Assembly: GCF_003010965.1 (NCBI RefSeq)
Contig: NZ_PGGM01000017.1
Location: forward strand, 100,430-164,429
Reading direction: 5' to 3'
DNA from: Phyllobacterium sophorae
GTDB taxonomy: Bacteria > Pseudomonadota > Alphaproteobacteria > Rhizobiales > Rhizobiaceae
Length of the DNA: 64,000 nt
Shown: positions 35,083-44,063 of the stretch, one piece after another
Numbering within the stretch: the first letter of the stretch is position 1
Layout: the number at the start of each line of letters is the position of its first letter
Made by a program: the position numbers and the translations under genes
The notes under the pieces: model-generated
Seen by the model: only the letters and a program-made list of their open reading frames with translations
Told to the model about the DNA's origin: nothing
The model's database searches: none

Positions 35083-36279
35083 ATGCAGCACATCTACGTG
35101 GTTGGCACAGCGGACACGAAGGGCGAGGAGCTTGCCTATCTGGCCGCTTGCATTGAGACGGCAGGCGGGGCTGTTGTGCGTGTTGATGTCGGCACACGTG
35201 AGCCGGCGACCGCCATCGACGTAAAAGCCGAAACGGTCGCCGCCTATCATCCAGAGGGCGTTGGAGCCGTCCTTGCCTGCGCGGACCGCGGCAAGGCGGT
35301 CGAGGCGATGGGCATTGCCTTTTCGCGCTTCCTCGCCGAACGCCAGGACGTTGCCGGCGTCATCGGTATCGGCGGAGGCGGGGGCACCTCGATCATCACC
35401 GCAGGCATGCGCCAATTGCGGCTCGGCTTGCCAAAGATCATGGTCTCGACGCTCGCGTCCGGCGATGTCGCTCCCTATGTCGATGTTTCCGACATCGTAA
35501 TGATGCCCTCGGTCACCGACATGGCGGGCCTGAACCGGCTGAGCCGCGTCATCTTGCACAATGCGGCCCAGGCAATAACGGCCATGGCCAGCCGGCCCGC
35601 TGAGGTGACGGCATCGAAACCAGCCATCGGGCTTACAATGTTCGGGGTGACGACACCTGCCGTAGCTGCCATGATCGAGCGCCTCAGGGCCGACTACGAT
35701 TGCCTGGTCTTTCACGCCACCGGCACAGGCGGGCGCGCGATGGAGAAGCTTGCCGATAGCAGGCTCATCTCGGGCGTGCTCGACATCACGACCACCGAGG
35801 TCTGCGATCTGCTTCTCGGCGGCGTCCTGCCTGCAACCCCCGACCGTTTCGGCGCGATCGCTCGCACAGGCTTGCCCTATGTCGGCTCCGTCGGTGCGCT
35901 CGACATGGTGAATTTCTGGGCGCCGGAGACAGTGCCCGAGCGCTATGCCGGCCGGCTTTTCTACCGCCACAACCCGAACGTCACCCTGATGCGCACGACG
36001 CCGGCCGAATGTGCGCAGATTGGGCGCTGGATCGGCGATAGGCTCAATCTTTGCCACGGACCCGTCCGCTTCCTCATTCCCGAGAAGGGCGTCTCGGCTC
36101 TCGACATCGAAGGTGGTGCATTCTTCGACCCGCAAGCCGCCGCCGCGCTCTTTGCCGCGCTGGAGGCGACCGTGAAGCCGACGGCGGCGCGACGCATCGT
36201 CCGCCTGCCGCTCCATATCAACGACCCGCAATTCGCAGAGGCCGCCGTCGCGGCCTACCGTGACATCGCCAACCCATGA
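35083..36279 (+). CDS. Tm-1-like ATP-binding protein (UPF0261), N-terminal half
   Basis: A 398-residue protein of the UPF0261 family: IYVVGTADTKGEELAYLAA at the start, GIGGGGGTSIITAGMRQLRLGLPKIMVSTLASGDV and GVTTPAVAAMIERLRADYDCLVFHATGTGG in the middle. CGGAGAG at 35072-35078 supports the ATG at 35083. The family is the N-terminal half of the tomato Tm-1 virus-resistance protein; bacterial members have two Rossmann-like domains and bind nucleotide, but the reaction is unknown. The gene for the other half of Tm-1 follows directly. Confidence 0.87.
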   Translation: MQHIYVVGTADTKGEELAYLAACIETAGGAVVRVDVGTREPATAIDVKAETVAAYHPEGVGAVLACADRGKAVEAMGIAFSRFLAERQDVAGVIGIGGGGGTSIITAGMRQLRLGLPKIMVSTLASGDVAPYVDVSDIVMMPSVTDMAGLNRLSRVILHNAAQAITAMASRPAEVTASKPAIGLTMFGVTTPAVAAMIERLRADYDCLVFHATGTGGRAMEKLADSRLISGVLDITTTEVCDLLLGGVLPATPDRFGAIARTGLPYVGSVGALDMVNFWAPETVPERYAGRLFYRHNPNVTLMRTTPAECAQIGRWIGDRLNLCHGPVRFLIPEKGVSALDIEGGAFFDPQAAAALFAALEATVKPTAARRIVRLPLHINDPQFAEAAVAAYRDIANP

Positions 36280-36291
36280 GAGACAAGATCG

Positions 36292-37134
36292 ATGCCAGCC
36301 ATACCTCGCAAGACCATCCTCGAAAAATTCCACGGCATGATCGCGGCCGGCGTGCCGATTGTCGGCGGCGGCGCCGGCACGGGCATATCCGCCAAGGCCG
36401 AGGAGGCTGGCGGCATCGACCTCATTATCATCTACAATTCGGGGCGCTACCGCATGGCGGGCCGCGGCTCGGCGGCCGGCCTGCTCGCCTATGGCAATGC
36501 CAACGAGATCGTGAAGGACATGGCGCTGGAGGTGCTGCCCGTCGTGAAAAAGACGCCGGTGCTTGCCGGCGTCAACGGCACGGACCCTTTCGTGCTGATG
36601 CCGCGCTTCCTCGCCGACCTGAAGACAATGGGCTTTTCCGGCGTGCAGAATTTCCCCACGATCGGCCTCTTTGACGGCCGGATGCGGCAGAGTTTTGAGG
36701 AGACGGGCATGGGCTACGGTCTGGAGGTCGAAATGATTGCCACCGCCCACGGGCTCGACCTGCTGACGACGCCCTATGTCTTCAACGAAAGCGAGGCGAT
36801 CGACATGACCGTCGCCGGCGCCGACATCGTCGTGGCGCATATGGGGGTGACGACCGGCGGCACGATCGGCGCCACCTCCGGCAGGTCGCTCGATGACTGC
36901 GTCGGTGAGATCACGGCGATCGCCGAGGCCGCGCGCTCCGTGCGAGGCGATGTCATCGTGCTCTGCCACGGCGGCCCGATCTCGATGCCGGAGGATGCGC
37001 GCTACATCCTCGAGCGTTGCCCTGGCTGCCACGGCTTTTACGGCGCAAGCTCGATGGAGCGCCTGCCAGCAGAGGCGGCGATTCGCAAGCAGACGGAAGA
37101 TTTCAAGGCGCTCGCCATCGGCGCGGTCGTCTGA
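36292..37134 (+). CDS. Tm-1-like TIM-barrel protein (phosphoenolpyruvate hydrolase family), C-terminal half
   Basis: A 280-residue TIM-barrel protein: [67 protein letters not shown]. The family is annotated as phosphoenolpyruvate hydrolase-like and is the bacterial equivalent of the C-terminal half of Tm-1. Its gene is 12 bases downstream of the N-terminal half, so the two products probably act together. No reaction has been shown to my knowledge. Confidence 0.85.
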   Translation: MPAIPRKTILEKFHGMIAAGVPIVGGGAGTGISAKAEEAGGIDLIIIYNSGRYRMAGRGSAAGLLAYGNANEIVKDMALEVLPVVKKTPVLAGVNGTDPFVLMPRFLADLKTMGFSGVQNFPTIGLFDGRMRQSFEETGMGYGLEVEMIATAHGLDLLTTPYVFNESEAIDMTVAGADIVVAHMGVTTGGTIGATSGRSLDDCVGEITAIAEAARSVRGDVIVLCHGGPISMPEDARYILERCPGCHGFYGASSMERLPAEAAIRKQTEDFKALAIGAVV

Positions 37135-37161
37135 GGAAGGACACGGGGAGGAGGCCTCTTT

Positions 37162-37575
37162 ATGGCAAAGGACAAGTACTTCATCTATCCACAGGATGTG
37201 AGTGCCTTCGGTTTTGACTGGGGCAAGCTGACGCTGACGGTGGCGCCAGAGGTTAACGGCGCCAGCTGCTTTTCCGGTGGTGTCGTGGACCTGCCGAGTG
37301 GCGAGGGCCATGCCCGCCACAATCATCCGGGTGCGGAGGAGATCATCTTCGTCATCTCAGGCGAGGGCGAGCAGATGGTTGAGGACGAGAACGGCAATCC
37401 GATCACGACGAAGGTTGGGCCCGGCTGCACGATCTATGTTCCGGAAAGCCGCTTCCATTCGACGAAGAATACCGGCGCGGCGCCTATGCAGCTCTTCGTC
37501 GTCTATTCGCCGGCGGGGCCGGAGCTTGCGCTTCGCCAGCTGCCGGACTTCCGCCTGCTGCCGCCGGGCTCGTGA
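37162..37575 (+). CDS. Cupin-domain protein
   Basis: A 137-residue single-cupin protein with the metal-site motifs HARHNHPGAEEIIFVISGEGE and, 40 residues later, CTIYVPESRFHSTKN (the second-motif histidine). GGGGAGGAGG precedes the ATG. Small cupins act as sugar-acid isomerases, dioxygenases or binding proteins. It lies between the Tm-1-like pair and an M24-family hydrolase and presumably belongs to the same pathway. Confidence 0.8.
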   Translation: MAKDKYFIYPQDVSAFGFDWGKLTLTVAPEVNGASCFSGGVVDLPSGEGHARHNHPGAEEIIFVISGEGEQMVEDENGNPITTKVGPGCTIYVPESRFHSTKNTGAAPMQLFVVYSPAGPELALRQLPDFRLLPPGS

Positions 37576-37609
37576 AGCCGGGGTTACACATTTTCTGGGA
37601 GGAAAAACG

Positions 37610-38794
37610 TTGAACATCAATCCAGGGGAAAGGCCCGCGGTGCCGCCGTTCGATACGGCCAAGCTCGACCGGCTCATGGAGGAGGCAGGTATCGACGTCA
37701 TCGTCGCCACCTCCAAGCACAACACGCAATATCTGATGGGCGGCTACAAGTTCATCTTCTTCGCGGCCATGGATGCGATCGGCCATAGCCGATACCTGCC
37801 AATGGTGATCTACGAAAAGGGCGCGCCGGACCACTCGGCCTATGTGGGCAACCGCATGGAGGGCGCAGAGCACCAGAACAATCCGTTCTGGACGCCCGCC
37901 GTGCATACGGCGACTTGGGGCACGCAGGATGCCGCCGGGCTGGCCGTCGAGCACCTGAAGAAGATCGGCAAGGCCGGCGGGCGCATCGGCATCGAGCCGG
38001 CCTTCCTGCCCTCAGATGCCCGCGACCTTCTTGCCTCGCGGCTGGAGGGCGCGCGGTTCGCCGATGCCACGCATGCGTTGGAGCGGCTGAGGGCCGTAAA
38101 GACCCCGGATGAACTGGCAAAGCTGAGGCGCGCCTCCGAACTGATCACCGACTCGATGCTGGCGACGATCGCGGCGGTCCAGGCGGGCTCGACGAAGACG
38201 CAGATCATCGAGCAGCTGCGGCGGGAGGAAACGAACCGCGGCCTGCATTTCGAGTACTGCCTGCTTACGCTGGGATCCAGCCACAACCGCGCAGCCTCGC
38301 CGCAGGCCTGGGCCGAGGGCGAGGTGCTGTCGATCGATTCGGGGGGTAACTATCACGGCTATATCGGTGACCTCTGCCGCATGGGCGTCCTCGGTGAGCC
38401 GGATGCGGAGCTTGAGGACCTTCTGGCCGAGGTGGCGTCCATCCAGCAGGCGGCTTTCGCCAGGGTGAGGGCAGGGCCTGCGGGCAGTGAGATGATCGAG
38501 GCAGCGGAGGCCGTGCTCAGGGCCTCGCCGTCGGCGGCTTTCACCGACTTCTTCTGCCACGGCATGGGCCTCGTCAGCCACGAAGCGCCGTTCCTCATGA
38601 CGAACCACCCCGTCGCCTATGAGGGCATCGATGCCCACCGGCCGTTGGAAGCCGGCATGGTAATCTCGGTCGAAACGACGATGCTTCACCCGAAGCGCGG
38701 TTTCATCAAGCTGGAGGATACGCTCGCCATCACGGATGCCGGTTATGAGATGTTCGGCGACCGCGGCCGCGGCTGGAATCGCGGCAGCCCTTAG
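37610..38794 (+). CDS. M24-family (Xaa-Pro peptidase/creatinase-like) hydrolase
   Basis: About 394 residues with a creatinase-like N-terminal domain and a C-terminal pita-bread M24 domain. The TTG at 37610 is chosen for GGGAGG at 37597-37602; the longer frame lies within the cupin gene. All five metal ligands are present: Asp in SIDSGG, Asp in GYIGDLCR, His in CHGMGLVSHE, Glu in ISVETT and Glu in KLEDT. In catabolic operons such proteins often cleave C-N bonds in small molecules (creatinase, ectoine hydrolase) rather than peptides, so peptidase activity is not assured. Confidence 0.85.
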   Translation: MNINPGERPAVPPFDTAKLDRLMEEAGIDVIVATSKHNTQYLMGGYKFIFFAAMDAIGHSRYLPMVIYEKGAPDHSAYVGNRMEGAEHQNNPFWTPAVHTATWGTQDAAGLAVEHLKKIGKAGGRIGIEPAFLPSDARDLLASRLEGARFADATHALERLRAVKTPDELAKLRRASELITDSMLATIAAVQAGSTKTQIIEQLRREETNRGLHFEYCLLTLGSSHNRAASPQAWAEGEVLSIDSGGNYHGYIGDLCRMGVLGEPDAELEDLLAEVASIQQAAFARVRAGPAGSEMIEAAEAVLRASPSAAFTDFFCHGMGLVSHEAPFLMTNHPVAYEGIDAHRPLEAGMVISVETTMLHPKRGFIKLEDTLAITDAGYEMFGDRGRGWNRGSP

Positions 38795-38808
38795 TCGATC
38801 GGCTTTCG

Positions 38809-38841
38809 AAGACCCGGCGTCCTTCGGGAACCGGGTCTTTT
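38809..38841 (+). terminator. Rho-independent terminator
   Basis: AAGACCCGG (38809-38817) pairs with CCGGGTCTT (38831-38839), followed by further T bases (TCTTTT). It ends the Tm-1/cupin/M24 operon 14 bases after its last stop; the convergent DJ-1-like gene ends just beyond. Confidence 0.85.
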
Positions 38842-38852
38842 GCGCCAATGGT

Positions 38853-39446
38853 TCAGGCGTGGCGGATTTCCGTTCCCAGCACCTTCAGGCATTCGCGGAT
38901 GAAGGCGGCGAGCGCCGTCCAGCCCTTGGCGGAAACCATCGTGCCATCGACATAGGCCTCGGTCGGAGTGAGGTCGATGTAGGTGCCGCCTGCCAGGGTG
39001 ACTTCGGGTTCGCAGGCCCCAAGTGCGCCCACCTTCTTGCCGCGAACGACGCCTTCGACCGCGATCAGGATCTGGACCCCGTGGCAGATGGTAAAGATCG
39101 GCTTCTTCTGGTCGTGGAAATGGCGCACCATCGCCTGCACCCGCTTGTCGGTGCGGATATATTCCGGCCCGCGCCCGCCGGCGCAGTAGACGGCGTGATA
39201 CTGGTCAAGCTGTTCCTCGGCTTCGGAAAACGTCTTGTTGATGGTGACGTTGTGCCCGAGTTTTTCGGTGTAGGTCTGGTCACCCTCGAAATCGTGCAGC
39301 GACGTTCTGAGAATGTCGCCGGCCTTCTTGTCCGGGCAGACGATGTGCACCGTATGGCCGACGGCCTCCATGGCCTGCTGGTAGACGAAGATTTCGTACT
39401 CCTCGGTGAAATCGCCGGTGAGCATCAGGATTTTCTTGCCTGGCAT
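38853..39446 (-). CDS. DJ-1/PfpI family protein
   Basis: A 197-residue class I amidotransferase-like protein. GAGGAGGAG precedes the ATG at 39446. The nucleophile elbow with cysteine is TICHGVQ, and AVYCAGGRGPEYI precedes it. Relatives include protease I-type deglycases and isonitrile hydratases. Its gene directly follows, on the same strand, a GntR gene 50 bases upstream, so it may be co-controlled with that. Confidence 0.82.
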   Translation of the reverse strand: MPGKKILMLTGDFTEEYEIFVYQQAMEAVGHTVHIVCPDKKAGDILRTSLHDFEGDQTYTEKLGHNVTINKTFSEAEEQLDQYHAVYCAGGRGPEYIRTDKRVQAMVRHFHDQKKPIFTICHGVQILIAVEGVVRGKKVGALGACEPEVTLAGGTYIDLTPTEAYVDGTMVSAKGWTALAAFIRECLKVLGTEIRHA

Positions 39447-39498
39447 GGGTTCTCCTCCTCGTTGTCGGGCAGGCACTTAATTGGGCCCGCCGGGTTAC

Positions 39499-40197
39499 TC
39501 AGAACGCGTCGAATGCCGGCAGCAGCCGGTCGCGCGAATGTTCGATATGGATGCGCATTGCGTTCGCCGCAGCGTCGGGGTCGTGAGCCGCGAAGGCATC
39601 GAGCAGCGTCTGGTGTTCGCCGAGCGCCTCCTCGGTCACGCGGCGATGGAACATCAGGCGGAAGATGTGGAAATGCGTGTGCTGGAATGTCAGCGTCTCG
39701 CGGATCAGCTCGTTGCCGGCAAATTCCATGATACGGTCGTGGAAGATGGCGTCCTTTCGGGCGAAAGCCGAATAGTTCGCCCGCTCGTCCCTGTTGTCGC
39801 TGCGCGTCATCACGCCTGCGGCCTCCGTCAGGATAGCGAGCCTTTCGTCGTCCATCGACTGGGCCGCCTTGGCAGCGCCGGCGGGCTCCAGCAGCAAGCG
39901 GAGTTCATAGAGTTCGTCGAAGCGGTGGCGCGTGATCTGGGGTGCGGCACGAAAGCCGACGAGATGCTGCTTGACGACGAGACCTTCGCCTTCAAGCCGA
40001 CCGAGCGCTTCGCGGATCGGCGTGTGGGAGACGTTGAATTCCTTGACCAGGTCGTCGACCGTGATGCGCGCGCCCGGCGCGATCTTCAACGACATGAGCT
40101 GGTTGAAGATCACTTCGTAGACGTCGCCGGCCAGGCTGTTGGCGCGCGGTATCTGGGTCGTGCCCGCTGATGGTTGTTTAGGTCTCGTCAAAATCAT
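39499..40197 (-). CDS. GntR-family regulator with FCD domain (second)
   Basis: A 232-residue regulator: winged helix with ITVDDLVKEFNVSHTPIREALGRLEGEGLV (about 41-70) and a helical FCD domain containing the metal-type histidines (KDAIFHDRIMEFAG and the later HQTLLDAFAAHD). It is divergent to the Ldh2/alcohol dehydrogenase/aldehyde dehydrogenase operon and probably controls it through the inverted repeat at 40256-40281. Confidence 0.86.
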   Translation of the reverse strand: MILTRPKQPSAGTTQIPRANSLAGDVYEVIFNQLMSLKIAPGARITVDDLVKEFNVSHTPIREALGRLEGEGLVVKQHLVGFRAAPQITRHRFDELYELRLLLEPAGAAKAAQSMDDERLAILTEAAGVMTRSDNRDERANYSAFARKDAIFHDRIMEFAGNELIRETLTFQHTHFHIFRLMFHRRVTEEALGEHQTLLDAFAAHDPDAAANAMRIHIEHSRDRLLPAFDAF

Positions 40198-40255
40198 CTG
40201 CTGTATTGCCCCTTGACAGGTTCAATCGCTAGCACGATGCTGCGGATAATACAAT

Positions 40256-40281
40256 CCTATATCCTATACGATTAATATAGG
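40256..40281. promoter_or_regulatory. Inverted repeat in divergent promoter region
   Basis: CCTATAT (40256-40262) and ATATAGG (40275-40281) with a 12-base spacer that repeats CCTATA. It lies between the GntR gene and the dehydrogenase operon, just upstream of the ribosome site AGGGG. It is a candidate operator for the divergent GntR regulator. Confidence 0.45.
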
Positions 40282-40289
40282 GGCAAAAT

Positions 40290-41324
40290 ATGCGGATATC
40301 CGAAGTAGCAGCGCTTGCGCTCGCCACCCGCCTGCTGGAAACGCACGGCGCGCCGCGTGACCATGCGGTCCTGCAGGCTCGCGTCCTGGTGACCGCAGAG
40401 ATGAAGGGGCACCCCGCGCACGGCCTGCGCCGCCTTGCGCAACTGGTCGAACGGATCGAGCGCGGTGTCATTGACCCCGGGACGAAGGGCACGCAGCGCT
40501 GGCGGGCGGATGCCGTGATTGAGGTGGAGGGTTCGTCGGGGTTCGGCCCTGTCGTCGCCATGGCCGCGATCGAGCGGCTCGCGCCCCACATTCCCGATCT
40601 GGGCATCGGTCTCGTCGCCGTGCGCAATGCGAACCATCTCGGCATGCTCGCGCATTATGTGGAGGCCATCGCCGCGATGGGTTTCATCGGCATTGCGCTC
40701 TCGTCGAGCGAGTCGCAGGTCCATCCTTTCGGCGGTACGCGGGCCATGCTTGGCACAAACCCCGTTGCGGTCGCCGTGCCGACCGCCGAGGAGCCGCTCG
40801 TGCTCGATCTCGCGACCAGCCTCGTGCCCATGGGTAGGATAAATCATCACGCGGCGACCGGCAGGCCCATTCGGGAAGGATGGGCACGCGATGCGGAGCG
40901 CCACCCGACGACCGATCCGGTTCGTGCCAAGGCTGGCGCGATTGCGCCGTTCGGCGGCGCGAAGGGCTACGGCCTCGGCATCGCCATGGAGTTGCTGGTG
41001 GCAGCCCTTGCGGGCTCGGCGCTTGCACCTGATGTGCGCGGCACACTGGACAGCCACTCGCCATGCAACAAGGGTGACGTCTTCATATTGATCGAGCCCA
41101 GTCTGACGCCGGGATTGCCGGCACGGCTGTCGGCCTATCTCGATGCAGTGCGCGCCTCACCGCCCGCCAAGGCCGGCGAGCCGGTGCTCGTTCCGGGCGA
41201 TCGTGCCCGCCGGCGGAGGGAAACGGCGGGCCGCGACGGATTCGATATCGACCAGCGCCTCTGGGAAGACCTCAACGCGCTTTCCCGCTCCCGTATTCTG
41301 GCCTTCGAAGGACAAAGATCATGA
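40290..41324 (+). CDS. Ldh2-family malate/L-lactate/ureidoglycolate-type dehydrogenase
   Basis: A 344-residue NAD(P)-dependent oxidoreductase of the Ldh2 fold. The active-site histidine lies in MKGHPAHGLRRL; NANHLGMLAHYVEAIAAMG and FGGTRAMLGTNPVAVAVP are family segments. Members reduce 2-oxoacids (malate, 2,3-diketo-gulonate, pipeline intermediates). The first gene of a five-gene operon; its stop overlaps the next start in ATGA. Confidence 0.86.
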   Translation: MRISEVAALALATRLLETHGAPRDHAVLQARVLVTAEMKGHPAHGLRRLAQLVERIERGVIDPGTKGTQRWRADAVIEVEGSSGFGPVVAMAAIERLAPHIPDLGIGLVAVRNANHLGMLAHYVEAIAAMGFIGIALSSSESQVHPFGGTRAMLGTNPVAVAVPTAEEPLVLDLATSLVPMGRINHHAATGRPIREGWARDAERHPTTDPVRAKAGAIAPFGGAKGYGLGIAMELLVAALAGSALAPDVRGTLDSHSPCNKGDVFILIEPSLTPGLPARLSAYLDAVRASPPAKAGEPVLVPGDRARRRRETAGRDGFDIDQRLWEDLNALSRSRILAFEGQRS

Positions 41325-42550
41325 GCCTGTTTGCCGTCCTGAGGCTGCCGCGCGAAATCCTTTTTGGCGTCGGCCAGCGTCATGCGCTCGCGAGTGTCGC
41401 CGGCAGGACCGGCCGGCGCGCACTCGTCTGTACGGATACGCGCTTTGCCGCGACACCCGTATTCGCGGAAATGATCGCCGCGCTTCAAGCCGCCGGCATC
41501 ACCGTGCTGGTGCATGACCAGACGCTGCCGGACGTGCCGCGCGATACGGTCGCGGGTTGCGTGGAGGCGGCGCGCGGCTTTGCGTCCGACATGGTGATCG
41601 GCATCGGCGGCGGCAGTTGCCTCGACATGGCGAAATGCGCCTCGCTGCTGCTCGCCCATGGCGGCGGGCTCGGCGATTACTACGGGGAGTTCAAGGTACC
41701 AGGACCCGTCCTGCCGGTCATTGCCGTGCCGACGACGGCGGGTACGGGCTCCGAGGTCACTCCTGTCGCGGTTGTCTCCGATCCCGAATGCACGCTGAAG
41801 GTCGGCATTTCGAGCCCCTATCTCGTTGCAGCAGCGGCGATCTGCGACCCGGAACTCACGGTCTCCTGCCCGCCGGGTCTCACGGCGACTACCGGTGCGG
41901 ATGCGCTGACGCATGCGATCGAAGCCTTCACGGCCATACGCCGCCCCGGCGATCCGGAACTCCCGCAGCAGCATGTCTTCGTCGGTAAGAGCGATCTCTC
42001 CGACCAGTTCGCACTGCATGCAATCCGGCTCCTCAGCCGGAGTCTGGAAAGGGCCGTTGCCGACGGCTCGGACATCGATGCGCGTGCCGATGTTATGATG
42101 GGCGCGCTCGCGGCAGGCTGCGCCTTCGGCACGGCAGGCACCGCCGCGGCCCATGCGGTGCAATATCCGGTCGGTGCCGTGACCCATACGGCGCACGGTC
42201 TCGGGGTCGCGACCATGCTGCCCTATGTGATGACCTATAATCGCCGCGCCGCCGCTGCGGAAATCGCTGTTGTCGGCAGGGCGCTCGGCCTCGATCCCGC
42301 CGGGGTGGAGGACGAGGAGGCCCTTGCCGATGCGGCGATCGGCGAGGTGAGCCGCCTCTTCGCCGCGATCGGCATCTCGCCGACGCTCGCCGGGCTCGGC
42401 CTGCCGGAAGACCGGCTCGACTGGACCGCCGAGCAGGCGCTCGGCATCGGCCGGCTGATCAAGAACAATCCGCGTTCCTTCGATTCGGCCGCCATGCGCG
42501 GCCTCGTGCGCGCCGCCTATGACGGCGACCTGGCCGCTTCCGCCCTCTGA
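41321..42550 (+). CDS. Iron-type alcohol dehydrogenase
   Basis: Group III metal-dependent alcohol dehydrogenase of about 409 residues. The nucleotide site is GIGGGSCLDMAKCA, and the metal ligands lie in GADALTHAIEAF and HTAHGLGVATMLPYVM. The closest relatives I recall are maleylacetate reductase or 4-hydroxybutyrate-type dehydrogenases. An insertion-like stretch (RPGDPELPQQHVFVGKS) follows the first ligands. It works with the adjacent aldehyde dehydrogenase, turning an alcohol into an acid. Confidence 0.86.
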   Translation: MSLFAVLRLPREILFGVGQRHALASVAGRTGRRALVCTDTRFAATPVFAEMIAALQAAGITVLVHDQTLPDVPRDTVAGCVEAARGFASDMVIGIGGGSCLDMAKCASLLLAHGGGLGDYYGEFKVPGPVLPVIAVPTTAGTGSEVTPVAVVSDPECTLKVGISSPYLVAAAAICDPELTVSCPPGLTATTGADALTHAIEAFTAIRRPGDPELPQQHVFVGKSDLSDQFALHAIRLLSRSLERAVADGSDIDARADVMMGALAAGCAFGTAGTAAAHAVQYPVGAVTHTAHGLGVATMLPYVMTYNRRAAAAEIAVVGRALGLDPAGVEDEEALADAAIGEVSRLFAAIGISPTLAGLGLPEDRLDWTAEQALGIGRLIKNNPRSFDSAAMRGLVRAAYDGDLAASAL

Positions 42551-42564
42551 CCTTGAGAAACATC

Positions 42565-44052
42565 ATGAACGTCAACCAGCATCCTCCGCATCCCGACCAC
42601 GATCGCTTCGGGTTCCGCTCGGTCCCCGACGGCCTCTATATTGGCGGCGCTTGGCGGCCAGCCGCGGGTGAGGGGCGCATTCAGGTGATCGATCCCTCGA
42701 CCGAGGCCGTCATTGCCGCCGTGCCCGATGCGACTGTCGCGGATGCGGCGGCGGCCGTCGAGGCTGCTGCAGGTGCGGCGGAAGGCTGGCGCGAGACGCC
42801 ACCGCGAAAGCGTTCCGAGATTCTGCGCCGCTGCTTCGAACTTATGATGGAACGCTCCGAAACGCTTGCCACGCTTATTTCGCTTGAGAACGGCAAGGCC
42901 CTGCGCGACGCGCGCGGCGAAGTGGCCTATGCGGCGGAATTCTTCCGGTGGAACGCGGAGGAGGCGGTGCGCATCTCCGGCGAGTTCGGCATTGCCCCGT
43001 CCGGTGCGAACCGGATCGTCGTCGATTACCAGCCTATCGGCATCTGCGTTCTCATCACGCCGTGGAACTTCCCGGCTGCGATGGCGACCCGCAAGATCGC
43101 GCCAGCGCTAGCCGCAGGTTGCACCGTCATCCTGAAGCCCGCGAGCGAGACGCCGTTAACGGCCTATGCGCTTGCGGCCCTCTACAAGGATGCTGGTGTG
43201 CCGCCCGGCGTCGTCAATGTGCTGACAACGTCGACGCCCGGGTCCGTCACCGCCGCCATGCTGGCCGACCCGCGCGTGCGAAAACTCTCCTTCACAGGCT
43301 CGACGGGCGTTGGCCGCACGCTTCTGGCACAAGCGGCGAAGAATGTCATCTCCTGCTCTATGGAACTCGGCGGCAACGCGCCGTTCATCGTTTTCGATGA
43401 TGCGGACCTCGACGCGGCGATCGAGGGCCTGATGGTGGCGAAAATGCGCAATGCGGGCGAGGCATGCACGGCCGCAAACCGCATTTATGTCCAGTCCGCA
43501 ATCCACGATGCCTTCGCGGAAAACTTCACCCAGCGCATGGCCGCCCTCAGGGTCGGTCCGGGTGTGCATTCGGATACGGAATGCGGTCCGATGATCACAC
43601 GCAAGGCGGTGGAGAAGCTCGACCGGCTCGTTGTGGACGCCATTTCGCGGGGCGCGCGCGTCCTTTGCGGCGGGCGGGCCATGGCAGGGTGCGGCTTCTT
43701 CTATCCGCCGACGGTGCTTGTGAATGTTTCCCCGACCTCCGACATGGGCTGCGAGGAGATTTTCGGTCCCGTGGCTCCGCTCTACCGTTTTGAGAGCGAG
43801 GCAGAGGTCGTCGCCGCCGCCAACGATACGGAGTATGGCCTTGCCGCTTACATCTATACCCGCGACATGGGCCGTGGCATGCGCGTCGCCTCGAAGATGG
43901 AGGCAGGCATGATCGCGCTCAATCGTGGACTGGTCTCCGATCCCGCCGCCCCCTTTGGCGGTGTGAAGCAGAGCGGGCTTGGACGTGAGGGAGGCCAGCG
44001 TTATGGTCTCGCCGAGTTCATGGAAGCCAAGTACATCGCGACAAGTTTATGA
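42565..44052 (+). CDS. Aldehyde dehydrogenase, succinate-semialdehyde type
   Basis: NAD(P)-dependent aldehyde dehydrogenase of about 495 residues. The catalytic glutamate is in MELGGNAPF, the cysteine in NAGEACTAANR, and PWNFPAAMATRKIAPALAAG binds the cofactor. FGGVKQSGLGREGG near the C-terminus is typical of the succinate-semialdehyde/glutarate-semialdehyde group. An ATG at 42565 is chosen over a TTG at 42553. It follows the alcohol dehydrogenase gene directly. Confidence 0.88.
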   Translation: MNVNQHPPHPDHDRFGFRSVPDGLYIGGAWRPAAGEGRIQVIDPSTEAVIAAVPDATVADAAAAVEAAAGAAEGWRETPPRKRSEILRRCFELMMERSETLATLISLENGKALRDARGEVAYAAEFFRWNAEEAVRISGEFGIAPSGANRIVVDYQPIGICVLITPWNFPAAMATRKIAPALAAGCTVILKPASETPLTAYALAALYKDAGVPPGVVNVLTTSTPGSVTAAMLADPRVRKLSFTGSTGVGRTLLAQAAKNVISCSMELGGNAPFIVFDDADLDAAIEGLMVAKMRNAGEACTAANRIYVQSAIHDAFAENFTQRMAALRVGPGVHSDTECGPMITRKAVEKLDRLVVDAISRGARVLCGGRAMAGCGFFYPPTVLVNVSPTSDMGCEEIFGPVAPLYRFESEAEVVAAANDTEYGLAAYIYTRDMGRGMRVASKMEAGMIALNRGLVSDPAAPFGGVKQSGLGREGGQRYGLAEFMEAKYIATSL

Positions 44053-44063
44053 AGGAGGGACCT

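Noticed and set aside
34342..37326. A 994-residue open frame on the minus strand, antisense to the Tm-1-like pair
   Set aside because: Only its last 213 residues are a real TetR-type protein with its own start. The rest is a shadow of two well-supported plus-strand genes, expected in GC-rich coding DNA, and resembles no family.
40272..42196. Minus-strand frames of 261 and 353 residues opposite the Ldh2 and iron-type alcohol dehydrogenase genes
   Set aside because: Composition is that of shadow frames and the plus-strand enzymes are clearly real.
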